From Bacteroidota bacterium (GTDB lineage: Bacteria; Bacteroidota; Bacteroidia; Bacteroidales; UBA4417), in assembly GCA_022711175.1 (NCBI GenBank), contig JAKLFM010000003.1:18612-52708 (forward strand): a DNA stretch of 34,097 nt, written 5' to 3'. Made by a program: the position numbers and the translations under genes. The notes beneath the pieces are model-generated. The model worked only from the letters and a program-made list of their open reading frames with translations, was not told where the DNA came from and did not search any database. Shown piece after piece: positions 1-8,172 of the stretch; within the stretch, counting starts at the first letter, position 1, and each line of letters opens with the position of its first letter.

Positions 1-1389
1 AGTGCGGATAAACCATGAATCGAGCGGGTAGTAAAGGATAGGCTTATCGGTACGCCAGCAATGAGGGTATGAGTGTTCGTATTTCTCTGATTTGAAAGCG
101 CGGTTTTCCTTTTTGAGTTTGACTATGATATCGATATCAACATTGTCAACCACCGCCAGTTCAAACTCAGGAGAATATTCGGCTTTTACGAAACGGCCGG
201 CAAATTCACCCATCTGTTCGTTAAAGCGGCCGTCCTTATTCACCATGGTCAAAGCGCCTATCCCGTTCTGCTTGGCCACCTTGAAGTCGTCGGCACCGAA
301 ACTGGGAGCAATATGCACGATACCGGTTCCGTCTTCGGTAGTCACAAAATCACCGGTTACCACCACAAAAGCGTCGCCGGTTTCGGGCTGTGCATAGGGT
401 AAAAGTTGCTCGTAACGCAATCCGGCAAGTTGTGAACCGGTAAACTCATTGAGCACCCTGAAAGGAATGTTTTTCTGCCCGGGCTGGTACTCATCCATGC
501 TGAGTGCAGCATTCGCTTCGGGGAAATACTTGTTTAACAGAGGCTTAGCAAGCACCAGTTTCACAGGAAGGAAAGTGTACGGATTGAAGGTTTCAACAAG
601 CACATACTCGATGTTGGCGCCAACAGCCAGTGCGGTATTTGACGGCAATGTCCAGGGGGTGGTCGTCCAGGCAAGGATAAAAACTTCTTTGTCATCACTG
701 CCGAAAAGCTCCGGGATCAACGGGTGTTCAATATCTTTCCTCACTTTGAACTGTGCAACCACGGTATTGTCTTTCACATCGCGGTAGCAGCCGGGCTGGT
801 TCAGCTCGTGCGACGATAACCCTGTACCCGCAGCCGGCGAATAAGGCTGAATGGTATAGCCCTTGTAAAGCAGTCCTTTCTTGTAAAGTTGTGCCAGCAG
901 GTACCAGCAGGTTTCGATGTATGAATTTTCAAAAGTGATATAAGGCTGGTCGAGGTCAACCCAGTAACCGACTTTTTCGGTAAGGTTGTCCCACATGTCC
1001 TTGTATTTCATCACTTCGTTGCGGCAGGCTTTGTTGTAATCGTCCACCGAAATGGTACGGCCGATATCTTCCTTGGTAATGCCGAGTGTTTTTTCAACAG
1101 CCAGTTCAATGGGCAGCCCGTGGGTATCCCAACCGGCTTTGCGGGCAACGTAAAAACCTTTGAGCGTTTTGTAGCGGCAGAAAATATCTTTGATAGCGCG
1201 GGCCATTACATGGTGAATGCCCGGCTGGCCATTGGCCGAAGGTGGTCCCTCATAAAAAATGAAAGGCTTATGATGGGCACGGTATTGGAGGCTTTTATGG
1301 AAGATGTTGTTCTGTTTCCAGAAGTCGAGCACCTCGCTGCCAATGCGGGTAAGGTTAAGTTGCTTGTATTCAGGATAGTTGTTTTGCAT
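1..1389 (-). CDS. ileS: Isoleucyl-tRNA synthetase, N-terminal part (runs off left edge)
   Basis: This is a class I aminoacyl-tRNA synthetase that charges tRNA-Ile in the cytosol. The reverse strand is open from the ATG at 1389 to the window edge, giving 463 codons without a stop. The ATP-binding region is visible as EGPPSANGQPGIHH (residues 47-60), the family's HIGH-motif region. It is followed by RYKTLKGFYVARKAGWDTHG and later by AWTTTPWTLPSNTAL, which begins the editing domain. The PSANGxPGIHH form resembles the eukaryote-like type of bacterial IleRS rather than the E. coli type. The KMSKS loop and anticodon-binding domain would lie to the left of position 1. It diverges from the DUF177 gene, with a 194-base shared intergenic region holding promoters for both sides. 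Identification is firm; only the C-terminal half is unseen. Confidence 0.97.
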   Translation of the reverse strand, partial: MQNNYPEYKQLNLTRIGSEVLDFWKQNNIFHKSLQYRAHHKPFIFYEGPPSANGQPGIHHVMARAIKDIFCRYKTLKGFYVARKAGWDTHGLPIELAVEKTLGITKEDIGRTISVDDYNKACRNEVMKYKDMWDNLTEKVGYWVDLDQPYITFENSYIETCWYLLAQLYKKGLLYKGYTIQPYSPAAGTGLSSHELNQPGCYRDVKDNTVVAQFKVRKDIEHPLIPELFGSDDKEVFILAWTTTPWTLPSNTALAVGANIEYVLVETFNPYTFLPVKLVLAKPLLNKYFPEANAALSMDEYQPGQKNIPFRVLNEFTGSQLAGLRYEQLLPYAQPETGDAFVVVTGDFVTTEDGTGIVHIAPSFGADDFKVAKQNGIGALTMVNKDGRFNEQMGEFAGRFVKAEYSPEFELAVVDNVDIDIIVKLKKENRAFKSEKYEHSYPHCWRTDKPILYYPLDSWFIRT

Positions 1390-1424
1390 CCGGCAGAACG
1401 TTGAACGTGTTTTGAAAAAGGCTG

Positions 1425-1432
1425 CAAAGGTA
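1425..1432 (-). promoter_or_regulatory. Putative ileS promoter, -7 element TACCTTTG
   Basis: Read on the minus strand, 1432 to 1425 is TACCTTTG, an exact match to the Bacteroidetes -7 consensus TAnnTTTG. It lies about 36 bases before the ileS ATG. The -33 element is weak: TTTT at 1454-1451, 18 bases upstream, instead of TTTG. No Shine-Dalgarno sequence is apparent, as is usual in this phylum. Confidence 0.5.
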
Positions 1433-1525
1433 AGAATTTTTGTAACATATAAAAGGATGAGATTAAACGGTTTACAGATTTATTGCGATTCCTTTTCATC
1501 CAAAAAACACCCTCTTAAACAATAC

Positions 1526-1556
1526 TTTGTAAATATTACAGGATTTTGTAATTTTG
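1526..1556 (+). promoter_or_regulatory. Consensus Bacteroidetes promoter for the DUF177-rpmF-plsX-fabH cluster
   Basis: TTTG at 1526-1529, a spacer of exactly 19 bases, and TAATTTTG at 1549-1556 match the TTTG-N19-TAnnTTTG consensus of the Bacteroidetes primary sigma factor perfectly. Transcription would start near 1563, about 20 bases before the ATG at 1584. It is the best promoter match in the window. Confidence 0.75.
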
Positions 1557-1583
1557 CGCCCCGCTAATAAAGCGCACAGACCA

Positions 1584-2108
1584 ATGAATCCTTTGAAGGA
1601 ATTTATCATTCCCTTTGTGGGCTTAGAGCTTGGAAATCACCTGTTTGATTTCGAAGTTGACGACAAGTTCTTTGAGCAATTTGAATACTCGCAGATTCAT
1701 TCGGCAAAGCTGAAAGTGGCCGTTTCGCTCGAAAAACAGGAGCGAATGCTGATCTTTAACACCGAAATATCAGGCGAAGTTGAAGCTGTTTGCGACCGTT
1801 GTGGTGGCGGTTTTTTGTTGCCGGTGGATGGCGCTGAACAGCTTATCGTGAAGTTTGGCGAAGAATATTCGGAAGAAAGCGATGATGTGGTGGTAATCCC
1901 GGCAACGGAATACAAATTCGACCTGGCGCCCTTCATTTACGAATACGCCCACCTGATGCTGCCGGCCCGCATTCTTCATCCCGACGATGAAAACGGCAAC
2001 TCAACCTGTGACCCTGAAGTACTGAAGCGCCTTACCGAAATGGCGCCTCACGAAACAATTGATCCTCGCTGGGATGCGCTGAAGAATCTGCAGACTGATA
2101 ACGAATAA
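1584..2108 (+). CDS. DUF177 (YceD-like) protein
   Basis: A 174-residue protein of the DUF177/YceD family, which is widely encoded next to rpmF and has been linked to 23S rRNA or large-subunit biogenesis; its exact role in this phylum is not established. It carries the family core around residues 61-75 (EISGEVEAVCDRCGG) with a CxxC at Cys70/Cys73. A third cysteine follows in the NSTCDPEVL stretch, so a metal site is possible. An in-frame TTG lies 30 bases further upstream, but that TTG is part of the promoter's -7 element, so the ATG at 1584 is the start. It is first in a run with rpmF (61-base gap) and plsX, the classic neighbourhood of this family. Confidence 0.88.
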   Translation: MNPLKEFIIPFVGLELGNHLFDFEVDDKFFEQFEYSQIHSAKLKVAVSLEKQERMLIFNTEISGEVEAVCDRCGGGFLLPVDGAEQLIVKFGEEYSEESDDVVVIPATEYKFDLAPFIYEYAHLMLPARILHPDDENGNSTCDPEVLKRLTEMAPHETIDPRWDALKNLQTDNE

Positions 2109-2169
2109 GTATTCGGTCGTGTAAATGTCTTTCAATAAATCAGAACAATAACTATTAATAAATACAATC

Positions 2170-2355
2170 ATGCCAAATCCAAAACATCGTTTTTCGAAAA
2201 CGAGAACGGCTAAACGCAGGACTCATTACAAAATCGATGCTCCAACCATCGCAATCTGCTCCAATTGCGGCGCATCGGTGCTTTATCACCGTGTTTGCCC
2301 TGAGTGCGGTTATTACAAAGGCCGTCTGGCTATTGAAAAAGGCGCCACCGCATAG
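2170..2355 (+). CDS. rpmF: 50S ribosomal protein L32
   Basis: A 61-residue structural protein of the large ribosomal subunit. The N-terminus MPNPKHRFSKTRTAKRR is typical, and the length is normal for L32. Two CxxC pairs (Cys30/Cys33 and Cys43/Cys46) form a zinc-ribbon, so this is the zinc-binding (C+) form. Zinc-free paralogs exist in some bacteria, but none is seen here. It sits between the DUF177 gene and plsX on the same strand, with short gaps that fit one transcript. Confidence 0.97.
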   Translation: MPNPKHRFSKTRTAKRRTHYKIDAPTIAICSNCGASVLYHRVCPECGYYKGRLAIEKGATA

Positions 2356-2404
2356 TGGTTTTTCACCATTTCATAGACGCCCGGACTAACAAACCAACTT
2401 CGAT

Positions 2405-3385
2405 ATGAAGATCGGATTGGATGTAATGGGAGGCGATTTTGCACCCGGTGCTGCCATCGGGGGTGCAATTCTTGCGCAAAGAGAATTGCCTTCTGAAAAC
2501 AGAATCGTCCTCATTGGACCTGCTGATGTTGTTGGTGATCATTTGAAAAGCGCCGGTTCATCTCCGGAACTTTTTGATATTGTGGATGCCCGCGAAGTGA
2601 TTGGTATGGGTGAACATCCTACCAAAGCACTTACCCGCAAACCCGCATCTACCATAAGCGTTGGCTTCAATATGCTGAAACACAGGCAGATTGACGCTTT
2701 TGCCAGTGCAGGCAACAGCGGTGCCATGCTGGTTGGTTCCATCTTCAGCATCAACAATATCCAGGGTATTATCAGGCCTGCAACTCCGGCATTTTTGCCA
2801 CAGGAAAACGGCGGCCTGAGCATATTGATTGATGTGGGGACAAACCCCGATGCCCGCCCTGATGTTATGCAACAGTTTGCCCTGCTTGGTTCACTGTATG
2901 CACAGCAAGTCCTTAAAGTTTCAAAACCGAGGGTAGGTCTGCTCAATATTGGCGAAGAAGAGGAGAAAGGCAACATAACGGCCCAGGCAGTACATCACCT
3001 GCTCAAAGGCTCCGGCGATGTCAACTTTATCGGCAATATCGAAGGACGCGATATCCTCAAAAATAAGGCTGATGTTATAGTATGTGACGGGTTTACAGGG
3101 AACATTCTCCTCAAGTCCCTTGAAAGCATGTACCGGATCATGGCCAAACGGAACCTGACGGATGATTATTTTGCCAGGTTCAATTACGAAAATTATGGCG
3201 GAACACCCATATTGGGCGTCAACGGTATCGTGATCATGGGCCACGGTATATCAAACGACATCGCTATTAAAAACATGATCCTGATGGGACGCGATATTCA
3301 CGAATCGCATCTTATCTCAAAAATCAAGCACTCGTTGCTGACCTCCGCTGCTATAACAGCATCGGTTTCAGCACTTCAGATATAA
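2405..3385 (+). CDS. plsX: Phosphate acyltransferase PlsX
   Basis: PlsX converts acyl-ACP and phosphate to acyl-phosphate, the donor for PlsY in membrane phospholipid synthesis; it acts at the inner face of the cytoplasmic membrane. The 326-residue length is normal. The N-terminus MKIGLDVMGGDFAPGAAIGG is the family signature. ALTRKPASTISVG, SAGNSGAMLVG and VIVCDGFTGNILLKSLE follow in the expected order. It lies 49 bases after rpmF and 86 bases before fabH, the standard rpmF-plsX-fabH order that couples fatty acid and phospholipid synthesis. No FapR-type regulator gene is visible. Confidence 0.97.
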   Translation: MKIGLDVMGGDFAPGAAIGGAILAQRELPSENRIVLIGPADVVGDHLKSAGSSPELFDIVDAREVIGMGEHPTKALTRKPASTISVGFNMLKHRQIDAFASAGNSGAMLVGSIFSINNIQGIIRPATPAFLPQENGGLSILIDVGTNPDARPDVMQQFALLGSLYAQQVLKVSKPRVGLLNIGEEEEKGNITAQAVHHLLKGSGDVNFIGNIEGRDILKNKADVIVCDGFTGNILLKSLESMYRIMAKRNLTDDYFARFNYENYGGTPILGVNGIVIMGHGISNDIAIKNMILMGRDIHESHLISKIKHSLLTSAAITASVSALQI

Positions 3386-3471
3386 TGAATCATTTCACTG
3401 CCGGTATGAGCACACATTTGCTGAACAGCTAAACCGGGCAGTAACCTGGAAAACTTAACAAACAGGCATTG

Positions 3472-4470
3472 ATGACAAAAATAAGAGCTGCCATAACCGG
3501 TGTTGCAGGATACCTTCCTCCTTATATTCTTAACAATGAGGAACTTAGTCGTATGGTTGACACCACTGATGAGTGGATAATGACCAGGATTGGTATTAAG
3601 GAACGTCACATCCTTAAAGAGCCCGGAAAAGGATCAAGCGATATGGGCGCCGAAGCTGTTAAACTGCTGCTGGCAAAAACCAATACACTGCCCGGAGATA
3701 TTGATCTGCTCATCTGTCCTACGGTTACTCCTGATCATGTTTTCCCTGCTACTGCCAACATCATCAGCCATAAAACAGGCATCACCAATGCATTTAGTTT
3801 TGATGTAAATGCTGCGTGTTCAGGCTTCTTATATGCCCTGCAGATAGCTTCCCAGTTTATTGAAACAGGATATCGTAAAAAAGTAATAGTGGTAGGCGCC
3901 GAAAAGATGTCGTCAATCACCGATTACACTGACCGTACTACCTGCCCTTTGTTTGGCGATGCCGCTGCCGCTGTGCTGCTCGAACCTACCACCGACGAAG
4001 TTGGCGTGATGGATGCCATTCTGCACAGTGACGGGGTAGGGCTTACACACCTGCACATGAAAGCGGGCGGATCGGTAAAACCTGCTTCGCACGACACTGT
4101 TGATGCCCGTGAACATTACATTTACCAGGAAGGCCAGGCCGTTTTTAAATGGGCTGTTTCGAAAATGGCAGATGTTTCGGTAGAAATGATGGAAAAACAC
4201 AACCTTACACCTGACAATCTTGCATGGCTTGTGCCCCACCAGGCAAATCTTCGCATTATTGATGCTACTGGAAACAGGATGGGATTGCCACCCGAAAAGG
4301 TGATGATCAACATCCAGAAATACGGAAACACTACTTCAGCAACCATTCCCTTATGCCTTTGGGAATTGGAGAACAAGCTTCATAAAGGCGATAACCTCAT
4401 TCTTGCCGCTTTTGGTGGCGGATTTACATGGGGATCGGTGTGGCTCAAGTGGGCCTATGATCCCAAATAA
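3472..4470 (+). CDS. fabH: 3-oxoacyl-ACP synthase III (FabH)
   Basis: FabH condenses acetyl-CoA (or another short primer) with malonyl-ACP to start fatty acid synthesis in the cytosol. The 332-residue protein shows the complete catalytic triad: Cys116 in DVNAACSGF, His256 in [11 protein letters not shown] and Asn286 in KYGNTTSA. The N-terminal [18 protein letters not shown] and [12 protein letters not shown] motifs are also typical. A TTG codon directly precedes the ATG at 3472; the ATG is preferred. It is last in the DUF177-rpmF-plsX-fabH run. Whether the enzyme prefers branched primers cannot be read from the sequence. Confidence 0.97.
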   Translation: MTKIRAAITGVAGYLPPYILNNEELSRMVDTTDEWIMTRIGIKERHILKEPGKGSSDMGAEAVKLLLAKTNTLPGDIDLLICPTVTPDHVFPATANIISHKTGITNAFSFDVNAACSGFLYALQIASQFIETGYRKKVIVVGAEKMSSITDYTDRTTCPLFGDAAAAVLLEPTTDEVGVMDAILHSDGVGLTHLHMKAGGSVKPASHDTVDAREHYIYQEGQAVFKWAVSKMADVSVEMMEKHNLTPDNLAWLVPHQANLRIIDATGNRMGLPPEKVMINIQKYGNTTSATIPLCLWELENKLHKGDNLILAAFGGGFTWGSVWLKWAYDPK

Positions 4471-4652
4471 TGCCTGTATTGCCTTTCCGGTTTATCAAAC
4501 CTGATAGAGCCGTAGAGTTACTCGCGGAGAGTTACAGGCCTCATTAACTATCTTTTACTTGCATTGCTCAGCACAAGCCGGCTTAATGCCGCGGTGCACT
4601 TCTTGCCTGACCCGGTTAACGACCAAGCCATCGTAAGAGAAATTTGAACATT

Positions 4653-5306
4653 ATGAAAACTTTGAAAACAAACTTATTGATTCGTATTGCATCTGTATCG
4701 GTAATAATACTATTGCTGAATACCACTGTTGTATCACAGAATCACAAACACGCTGCTTACATTGACAGTTACAGTCCGATTGCTATTGCGCTGATGCACG
4801 AGTACCAGATACCTGCCAGTGTTATACTGGGTGTTGCCATGGTCGAAAGCGGCGCCGGCACCTCGGCATTAAGCCGTAAATTTCACAATCATTTCGGCCT
4901 TGTCGGGAAAAACACTAACGCAGTGAAAAAACTCGGCAGGCATACCAAATACAGGGAATTTGAGAGCGATACGGCATCATTTCGCTATTTCTGCGATGTT
5001 ATTTCGCGGAAAAAATTCTTTCCCAAGCTTGCCAATACTTTCGACCACAGGCAATGGGTAACAGCGATCATGAACTCAGGTTATGCCGCAGCCGCAGGGC
5101 ACTGGCAACAGCAAGTGCTGATCGCTATTAAGAAATATAAGCTCACAGCTTACGATACCCCTGAACCTGATCCTTTGAATTACCTGCCCCGGACTGTTAA
5201 CGGTGTAAAAACCAATGGTATGCTGGTGAATTCGTACTTTGTTCCGGTGAAAAACGAAGTCTCGGCAATTCCTGCTTCTTCGAGCAGGCTGAAAGCTTCA
5301 AAGTAA
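4653..5306 (+). CDS. Secreted glucosaminidase-domain (GH73) peptidoglycan hydrolase
   Basis: A 217-residue exported protein predicted to cleave the glycan strands of peptidoglycan in the periplasm. Residues 1-29 form a signal peptide (hydrophobic VSVIILLLNTTVV, then SQ). Residues about 36-165 are a GH73/FlgJ-type glucosaminidase domain: YSPIAIALMHEYQIPASVIL, then AMVESGAGTSALS with the likely catalytic Glu65, then HNHFGLVGK. An in-frame TTG lies 9 bases upstream of the ATG at 4653; the ATG gives the cleaner signal peptide. There is no cell-wall-binding repeat. The last ~42 residues have no recognisable motif and run antisense into the 3' end of the PHP gene. The 182 bases between fabH and this gene show no clear promoter or terminator. 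Confidence 0.85.
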   Translation: MKTLKTNLLIRIASVSVIILLLNTTVVSQNHKHAAYIDSYSPIAIALMHEYQIPASVILGVAMVESGAGTSALSRKFHNHFGLVGKNTNAVKKLGRHTKYREFESDTASFRYFCDVISRKKFFPKLANTFDHRQWVTAIMNSGYAAAAGHWQQQVLIAIKKYKLTAYDTPEPDPLNYLPRTVNGVKTNGMLVNSYFVPVKNEVSAIPASSSRLKASK

Positions 5307-6055
5307 GCACCGTCGAGCTCTTCAGGCTGATGTGCATCGGAGTTTACCATCACAGGTATTCCCAGCGCTTGGATTTCCCTGAGAATCTGTAATCCCGGGT
5401 AAGTGGTGGCCGAACGCTTTTTGTAAATGCCCCGTGTATTTACTTCGGCAATGATATTATTTTCCTTTACCAGCCGAAGGGTTTCAGAGACCAGGTCGCG
5501 ATACCATTTTTCATCTTCCGAGAAATACCGCCCGCGGTTGTGCATTTTTATTTTATCAAGATGGCCGATAATATCAAACCGCTGTGTTTCAATCATTTGA
5601 TTTACCTGCTGATAATAAGCCCTAACTGCTTTGCGAATGTCGCCTGAGAAAAAATCGTTGAGACCGGCATCATAGATTTCGGATAACGGGCCATCGATAA
5701 ACCACAAATCGTCACCCGATGGGCTGTTCACAAGGTGAACCGAGCCAATAAGGTAATCAGGGTGATATTCCTTCTCGATGGCAGCAAAATCGTCGGACAT
5801 CCCCGGTACAAAATCCATCTCCATCCCTGAATACACGGCTATTCTATCCTTAAACTCCGATTTAAGGCCAAAGATCAATTCATTGTAATCAGCCTTGTTT
5901 TCCGGTTTAAATGAAAAACCGTTTTCGAAAGGCAGGGGCGAATGCTCGGTAAAACCTAGCAGGCTGAATCCTTTTTCGAGGGCTTTTTCAATATAATCGC
6001 GCGGATGGGCTTTGCCATCGGAAAAAACACTGTGTGTGTGGTGATTTGCAAGCAT
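5180..6055 (-). CDS. PHP-domain histidinol-phosphatase-like protein (HisJ/HisK type)
   Basis: A 291-residue member of the polymerase-and-histidinol-phosphatase (PHP) family, likely a metal-dependent phosphatase; histidinol phosphate is the probable but unproven substrate. Metal-binding motifs are in order: HHTHSVFSDG (residues 5-14), TEHSPLPF, GMEMDF, IGSVHLV, IIGHLDKIK, EVNTRG and NSDAHQPEEL. An in-frame TTG sits just before the ATG at 6055; the ATG starts the core motif at the usual distance. No other his genes are nearby, so a different phosphoester substrate is possible. It begins 8 bases after the SIMPL gene stops, which fits co-transcription. Its last 127 bases overlap the convergent GH73 gene. 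Confidence 0.85.
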   Translation of the reverse strand: MLANHHTHSVFSDGKAHPRDYIEKALEKGFSLLGFTEHSPLPFENGFSFKPENKADYNELIFGLKSEFKDRIAVYSGMEMDFVPGMSDDFAAIEKEYHPDYLIGSVHLVNSPSGDDLWFIDGPLSEIYDAGLNDFFSGDIRKAVRAYYQQVNQMIETQRFDIIGHLDKIKMHNRGRYFSEDEKWYRDLVSETLRLVKENNIIAEVNTRGIYKKRSATTYPGLQILREIQALGIPVMVNSDAHQPEELDGAYFEAFSLLEEAGIAETSFFTGTKYEFTSIPLVFTPLTVRGR

Positions 6056-6063
6056 CAAAAGGA

Positions 6064-6762
6064 TCAGTTAAGAATGAATTTTACATTCACGCTCGATTTG
6101 ATATTAATATTTTTGAATGAAAGTTCAGGTTCATAAGATTCTGAGACAGCTTCATCCGACATAAACCGGGCATTTACATTTGATTGCACGTATGGCATAT
6201 ATGTCTGATTTTCTGAGATATAAACGGCTTTCCCTATCTGCTGGCCAATAGATTGAGCCATAGCTTCGGCTTTGCGTTTTGCTGCTTTTACGGCTTCAAG
6301 CCGCAGGTCGAAACGTTTTTGTGCCATTTGCGAATGATCAATTTTTGAAAGCGAGATGTTGGAAATATCTTCCTCACTGAGCGCCCTGATGGCTTTGCCG
6401 GCTATTGCTGCATCGTGAACCAGCAGGATATACTGCCGCGATGTGATGACTTCCTTTTCCTTTAAAAAGTACCTTACAAAATTGCTCGACAAATCCTCAA
6501 CAGTAAGGTCTTTGGTAACATCGATCCCCAGTTCGGTAAGCCTCTGTTTCATCTTTTTTTCGAGCGTTTCGAGCGAGACTTTGCCTTTAGAGTCGTTTTC
6601 GTTCAAGGTAACGGCGAGGTAGATCATATCCGGGACAATATCGAGTTCGGCGGTTCCGGTAACTTCGATATAGGGCTGATCGATAAAGTTTTTTTCACCC
6701 TGCTGGGCATACGAGAACACAGTGATAACAACTAAAACAACAGACAGAACGATCTTTTTCAT
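6064..6762 (-). CDS. Exported SIMPL-domain (DUF541) protein
   Basis: A 232-residue protein with signal peptide MKKIVLSVVLVVITVFSYAQ and a SIMPL/DUF541 domain over nearly all the rest. Visible motifs are PYIEVTGTAELDIVPDMIYL near the N-terminus and ALSEEDISNISLSKIDH, then an AVKAAKRKAEAMAQSIGQQIG helix. Members form periplasmic or outer-membrane oligomers (BP26-like), but the biochemical role is unknown; in E. coli the YggE member is tied to oxidative stress tolerance. The reading frame is open further upstream to about 6900, but that extension overlaps the U32 gene and would hide the signal peptide, so the ATG at 6762 is chosen. It lies 55 bases after the U32 gene on the same strand. Confidence 0.85.
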   Translation of the reverse strand: MKKIVLSVVLVVITVFSYAQQGEKNFIDQPYIEVTGTAELDIVPDMIYLAVTLNENDSKGKVSLETLEKKMKQRLTELGIDVTKDLTVEDLSSNFVRYFLKEKEVITSRQYILLVHDAAIAGKAIRALSEEDISNISLSKIDHSQMAQKRFDLRLEAVKAAKRKAEAMAQSIGQQIGKAVYISENQTYMPYVQSNVNARFMSDEAVSESYEPELSFKNINIKSSVNVKFILN

Positions 6763-6817
6763 TGCGTTTAATTTTAAATGAGCAGCCTCACAACACCAAT
6801 AATTATGCCTGCAGGAC

Positions 6818-8059
6818 TTACAAACCGGCGTTTTTAACAACTTTATACACTTTATCGTTGCGCCGCACAACTCTTGAAACCCTGAAGGTGGGATTATCAC
6901 CCTTTACAACATGCAGGCAGGGCTTGTCGTCGTTCACAAGGTCTTCTATCTGTGCTTCATATACACCGGTTGTTGGCCCTACGATCTGTATATGGTCGCC
7001 GACGCTCAGGTCGTGGGTATCCATGCGCACATGAGCGATGTTGCTTTTGGCGAAATAGTTGGCTACGATGCCAATATAGATTTTCTTCTGAGTAGCCAGC
7101 GAACCATGCACCGGCGACCATTCGCCAAGTTGACGCCCCAGGTAATATCCTTCCCAGAAACCGCGGTTGTAAACGGTTGCAAGTTCGCGATCCCAGCGTT
7201 CAATATTTTCCGAAGTAAAATTTCCTGCATAAAAAGCTTCAACTGCTTCGCGATAGCAGCGTGTCACGGTTTTTACATATTCGGGTGAACGGCCACGGCC
7301 TTCAATTTTAAGGACTGTTACACCAGCTTCGAGCACTTTATCGAGCAAATGAATGGTTTTCAAGTCCTTGGGCGACATAATGTACTCGTTGTCAATCTCA
7401 AGTTCCATGTCGGTTTCCTTATCCCGCACGATATATCGGCGGCGGCAGTCCTGCAGGCAAGCGCCACGGTTGGCCGACGAATTATGGTTGTGCAGGCTCA
7501 GGTAACATTTGCCGCTCACGGCCATGCATAACGCCCCATGCACAAAAATCTCAATTTTTATCAGCTCACCTTTTGGTCCCCGGATATCCTGTTCCTTAAT
7601 CTGCCGTGTAATCGCAGCAACCTGCTCAAGCGTGAGCTCACGGGCGGTCACCATCACATCGGCATATTGAGAATAGAACTTTACAGCAGCAATATTGGTG
7701 ATGTTGCATTGAGTTGAAATGTGAATTTCAATGCCACGGCTGCGTGCATACTCCAGTACCGAAATATCGGAAGCAATCACGGCCGTGATGCCGTTTGTTT
7801 TGGCAGTGTCAATTATTTCCCTTATTTCGTGAAGTTCCTCATCATAGATGACTGTGTTCAGTGTAAGGTAACTCTTCACATTATGCCGGCGGCAGATGCG
7901 TATGATTTTGCTAAGGTCGTCCAGCGAAAAATTCACACTCGACCGTGCCCGCATATTAAGCTTCCCGACGCCAAAATACACCGAACCGGCTCCGCCCTGT
8001 ATGGCGGCCATGAGCGACTCAAACGAGCCTACCGGCGACATTATTTCAATATTGTGCAA
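6818..8059 (-). CDS. U32 peptidase-family protein, TrhP/YegQ-like
   Basis: A 413-residue U32-family protein. Despite the name, characterised relatives of this length (E. coli TrhP/YegQ, B. subtilis YrrO) act in prephenate-dependent 5-hydroxyuridine formation at tRNA position 34. The U32 signature EIFVHGALCMAVSGKCYLS is present, and four cysteines (Cys178, Cys185, Cys201, Cys205) can bind an iron-sulfur cluster. GSVYFGVGKLNMRARSS near the N-terminus is also typical. The start is a TTG at 8059: no ATG lies upstream before an in-frame stop, and the next ATG (residue 7) would cut into the first beta strand (IEIMSPVGS). It begins the U32-SIMPL-PHP group and diverges from lnt. Substrate assignment rests on family similarity only. 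Confidence 0.88.
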   Translation of the reverse strand: MHNIEIMSPVGSFESLMAAIQGGAGSVYFGVGKLNMRARSSVNFSLDDLSKIIRICRRHNVKSYLTLNTVIYDEELHEIREIIDTAKTNGITAVIASDISVLEYARSRGIEIHISTQCNITNIAAVKFYSQYADVMVTARELTLEQVAAITRQIKEQDIRGPKGELIKIEIFVHGALCMAVSGKCYLSLHNHNSSANRGACLQDCRRRYIVRDKETDMELEIDNEYIMSPKDLKTIHLLDKVLEAGVTVLKIEGRGRSPEYVKTVTRCYREAVEAFYAGNFTSENIERWDRELATVYNRGFWEGYYLGRQLGEWSPVHGSLATQKKIYIGIVANYFAKSNIAHVRMDTHDLSVGDHIQIVGPTTGVYEAQIEDLVNDDKPCLHVVKGDNPTFRVSRVVRRNDKVYKVVKNAGL

Positions 8060-8072
8060 GCGATTTTTTTTA

Positions 8073-8080
8073 CAAAAGTA
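8073..8080 (-). promoter_or_regulatory. Putative U32-gene promoter, -7 element TACTTTTG
   Basis: Read on the minus strand, 8080 to 8073 is TACTTTTG, an exact TAnnTTTG match. Transcription would begin near 8067, only about 8 bases before the TTG start, so the leader would be very short. No good -33 TTTG lies at the usual 19-base distance. Confidence 0.45.
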
Positions 8081-8146
8081 GGAAATGAGTTAATAGACAC
8101 TGTGAAAGCCCGGCATCGTTTAACGTCTCCGGTATTTCTAAAACGC

Positions 8147-8154
8147 TAACTTTG
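8147..8154 (+). promoter_or_regulatory. Putative lnt promoter, -7 element TAACTTTG
   Basis: TAACTTTG matches the TAnnTTTG consensus exactly and lies 18 bases before the lnt ATG. A matching -33 TTTG is not seen at the standard spacing. Together with the opposing element at 8073-8080 it makes the 113-base gap a compact divergent promoter region. Confidence 0.5.
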
Positions 8155-8172
8155 CTATATCAATAATACGTC

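Noticed and set aside
92..1404. Several plus-strand open frames of 60-110 codons across 92-1404
   Set aside because: They are antisense shadows of ileS, whose minus-strand frame is continuous and clearly homologous.
1379..1567. Plus-strand 62-codon frame crossing the ileS/DUF177 intergenic region
   Set aside because: It covers both promoters, has no recognisable domain and uses a non-ATG-like context.
2539..2976. Minus-strand 145-codon frame inside plsX
   Set aside because: plsX is intact and certain in the other direction; the antisense frame has no recognisable motif.
4471..4652. Possible small RNA or terminator after fabH (GGTTT-ATC-AAACC at 4489-4501)
   Set aside because: The stem is only 5 bp with no following T-run and there is no promoter-like element.
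6763..6900. N-terminal extension of the SIMPL protein
   Set aside because: It overlaps the U32 coding region and would bury the clear signal peptide starting at 6762.
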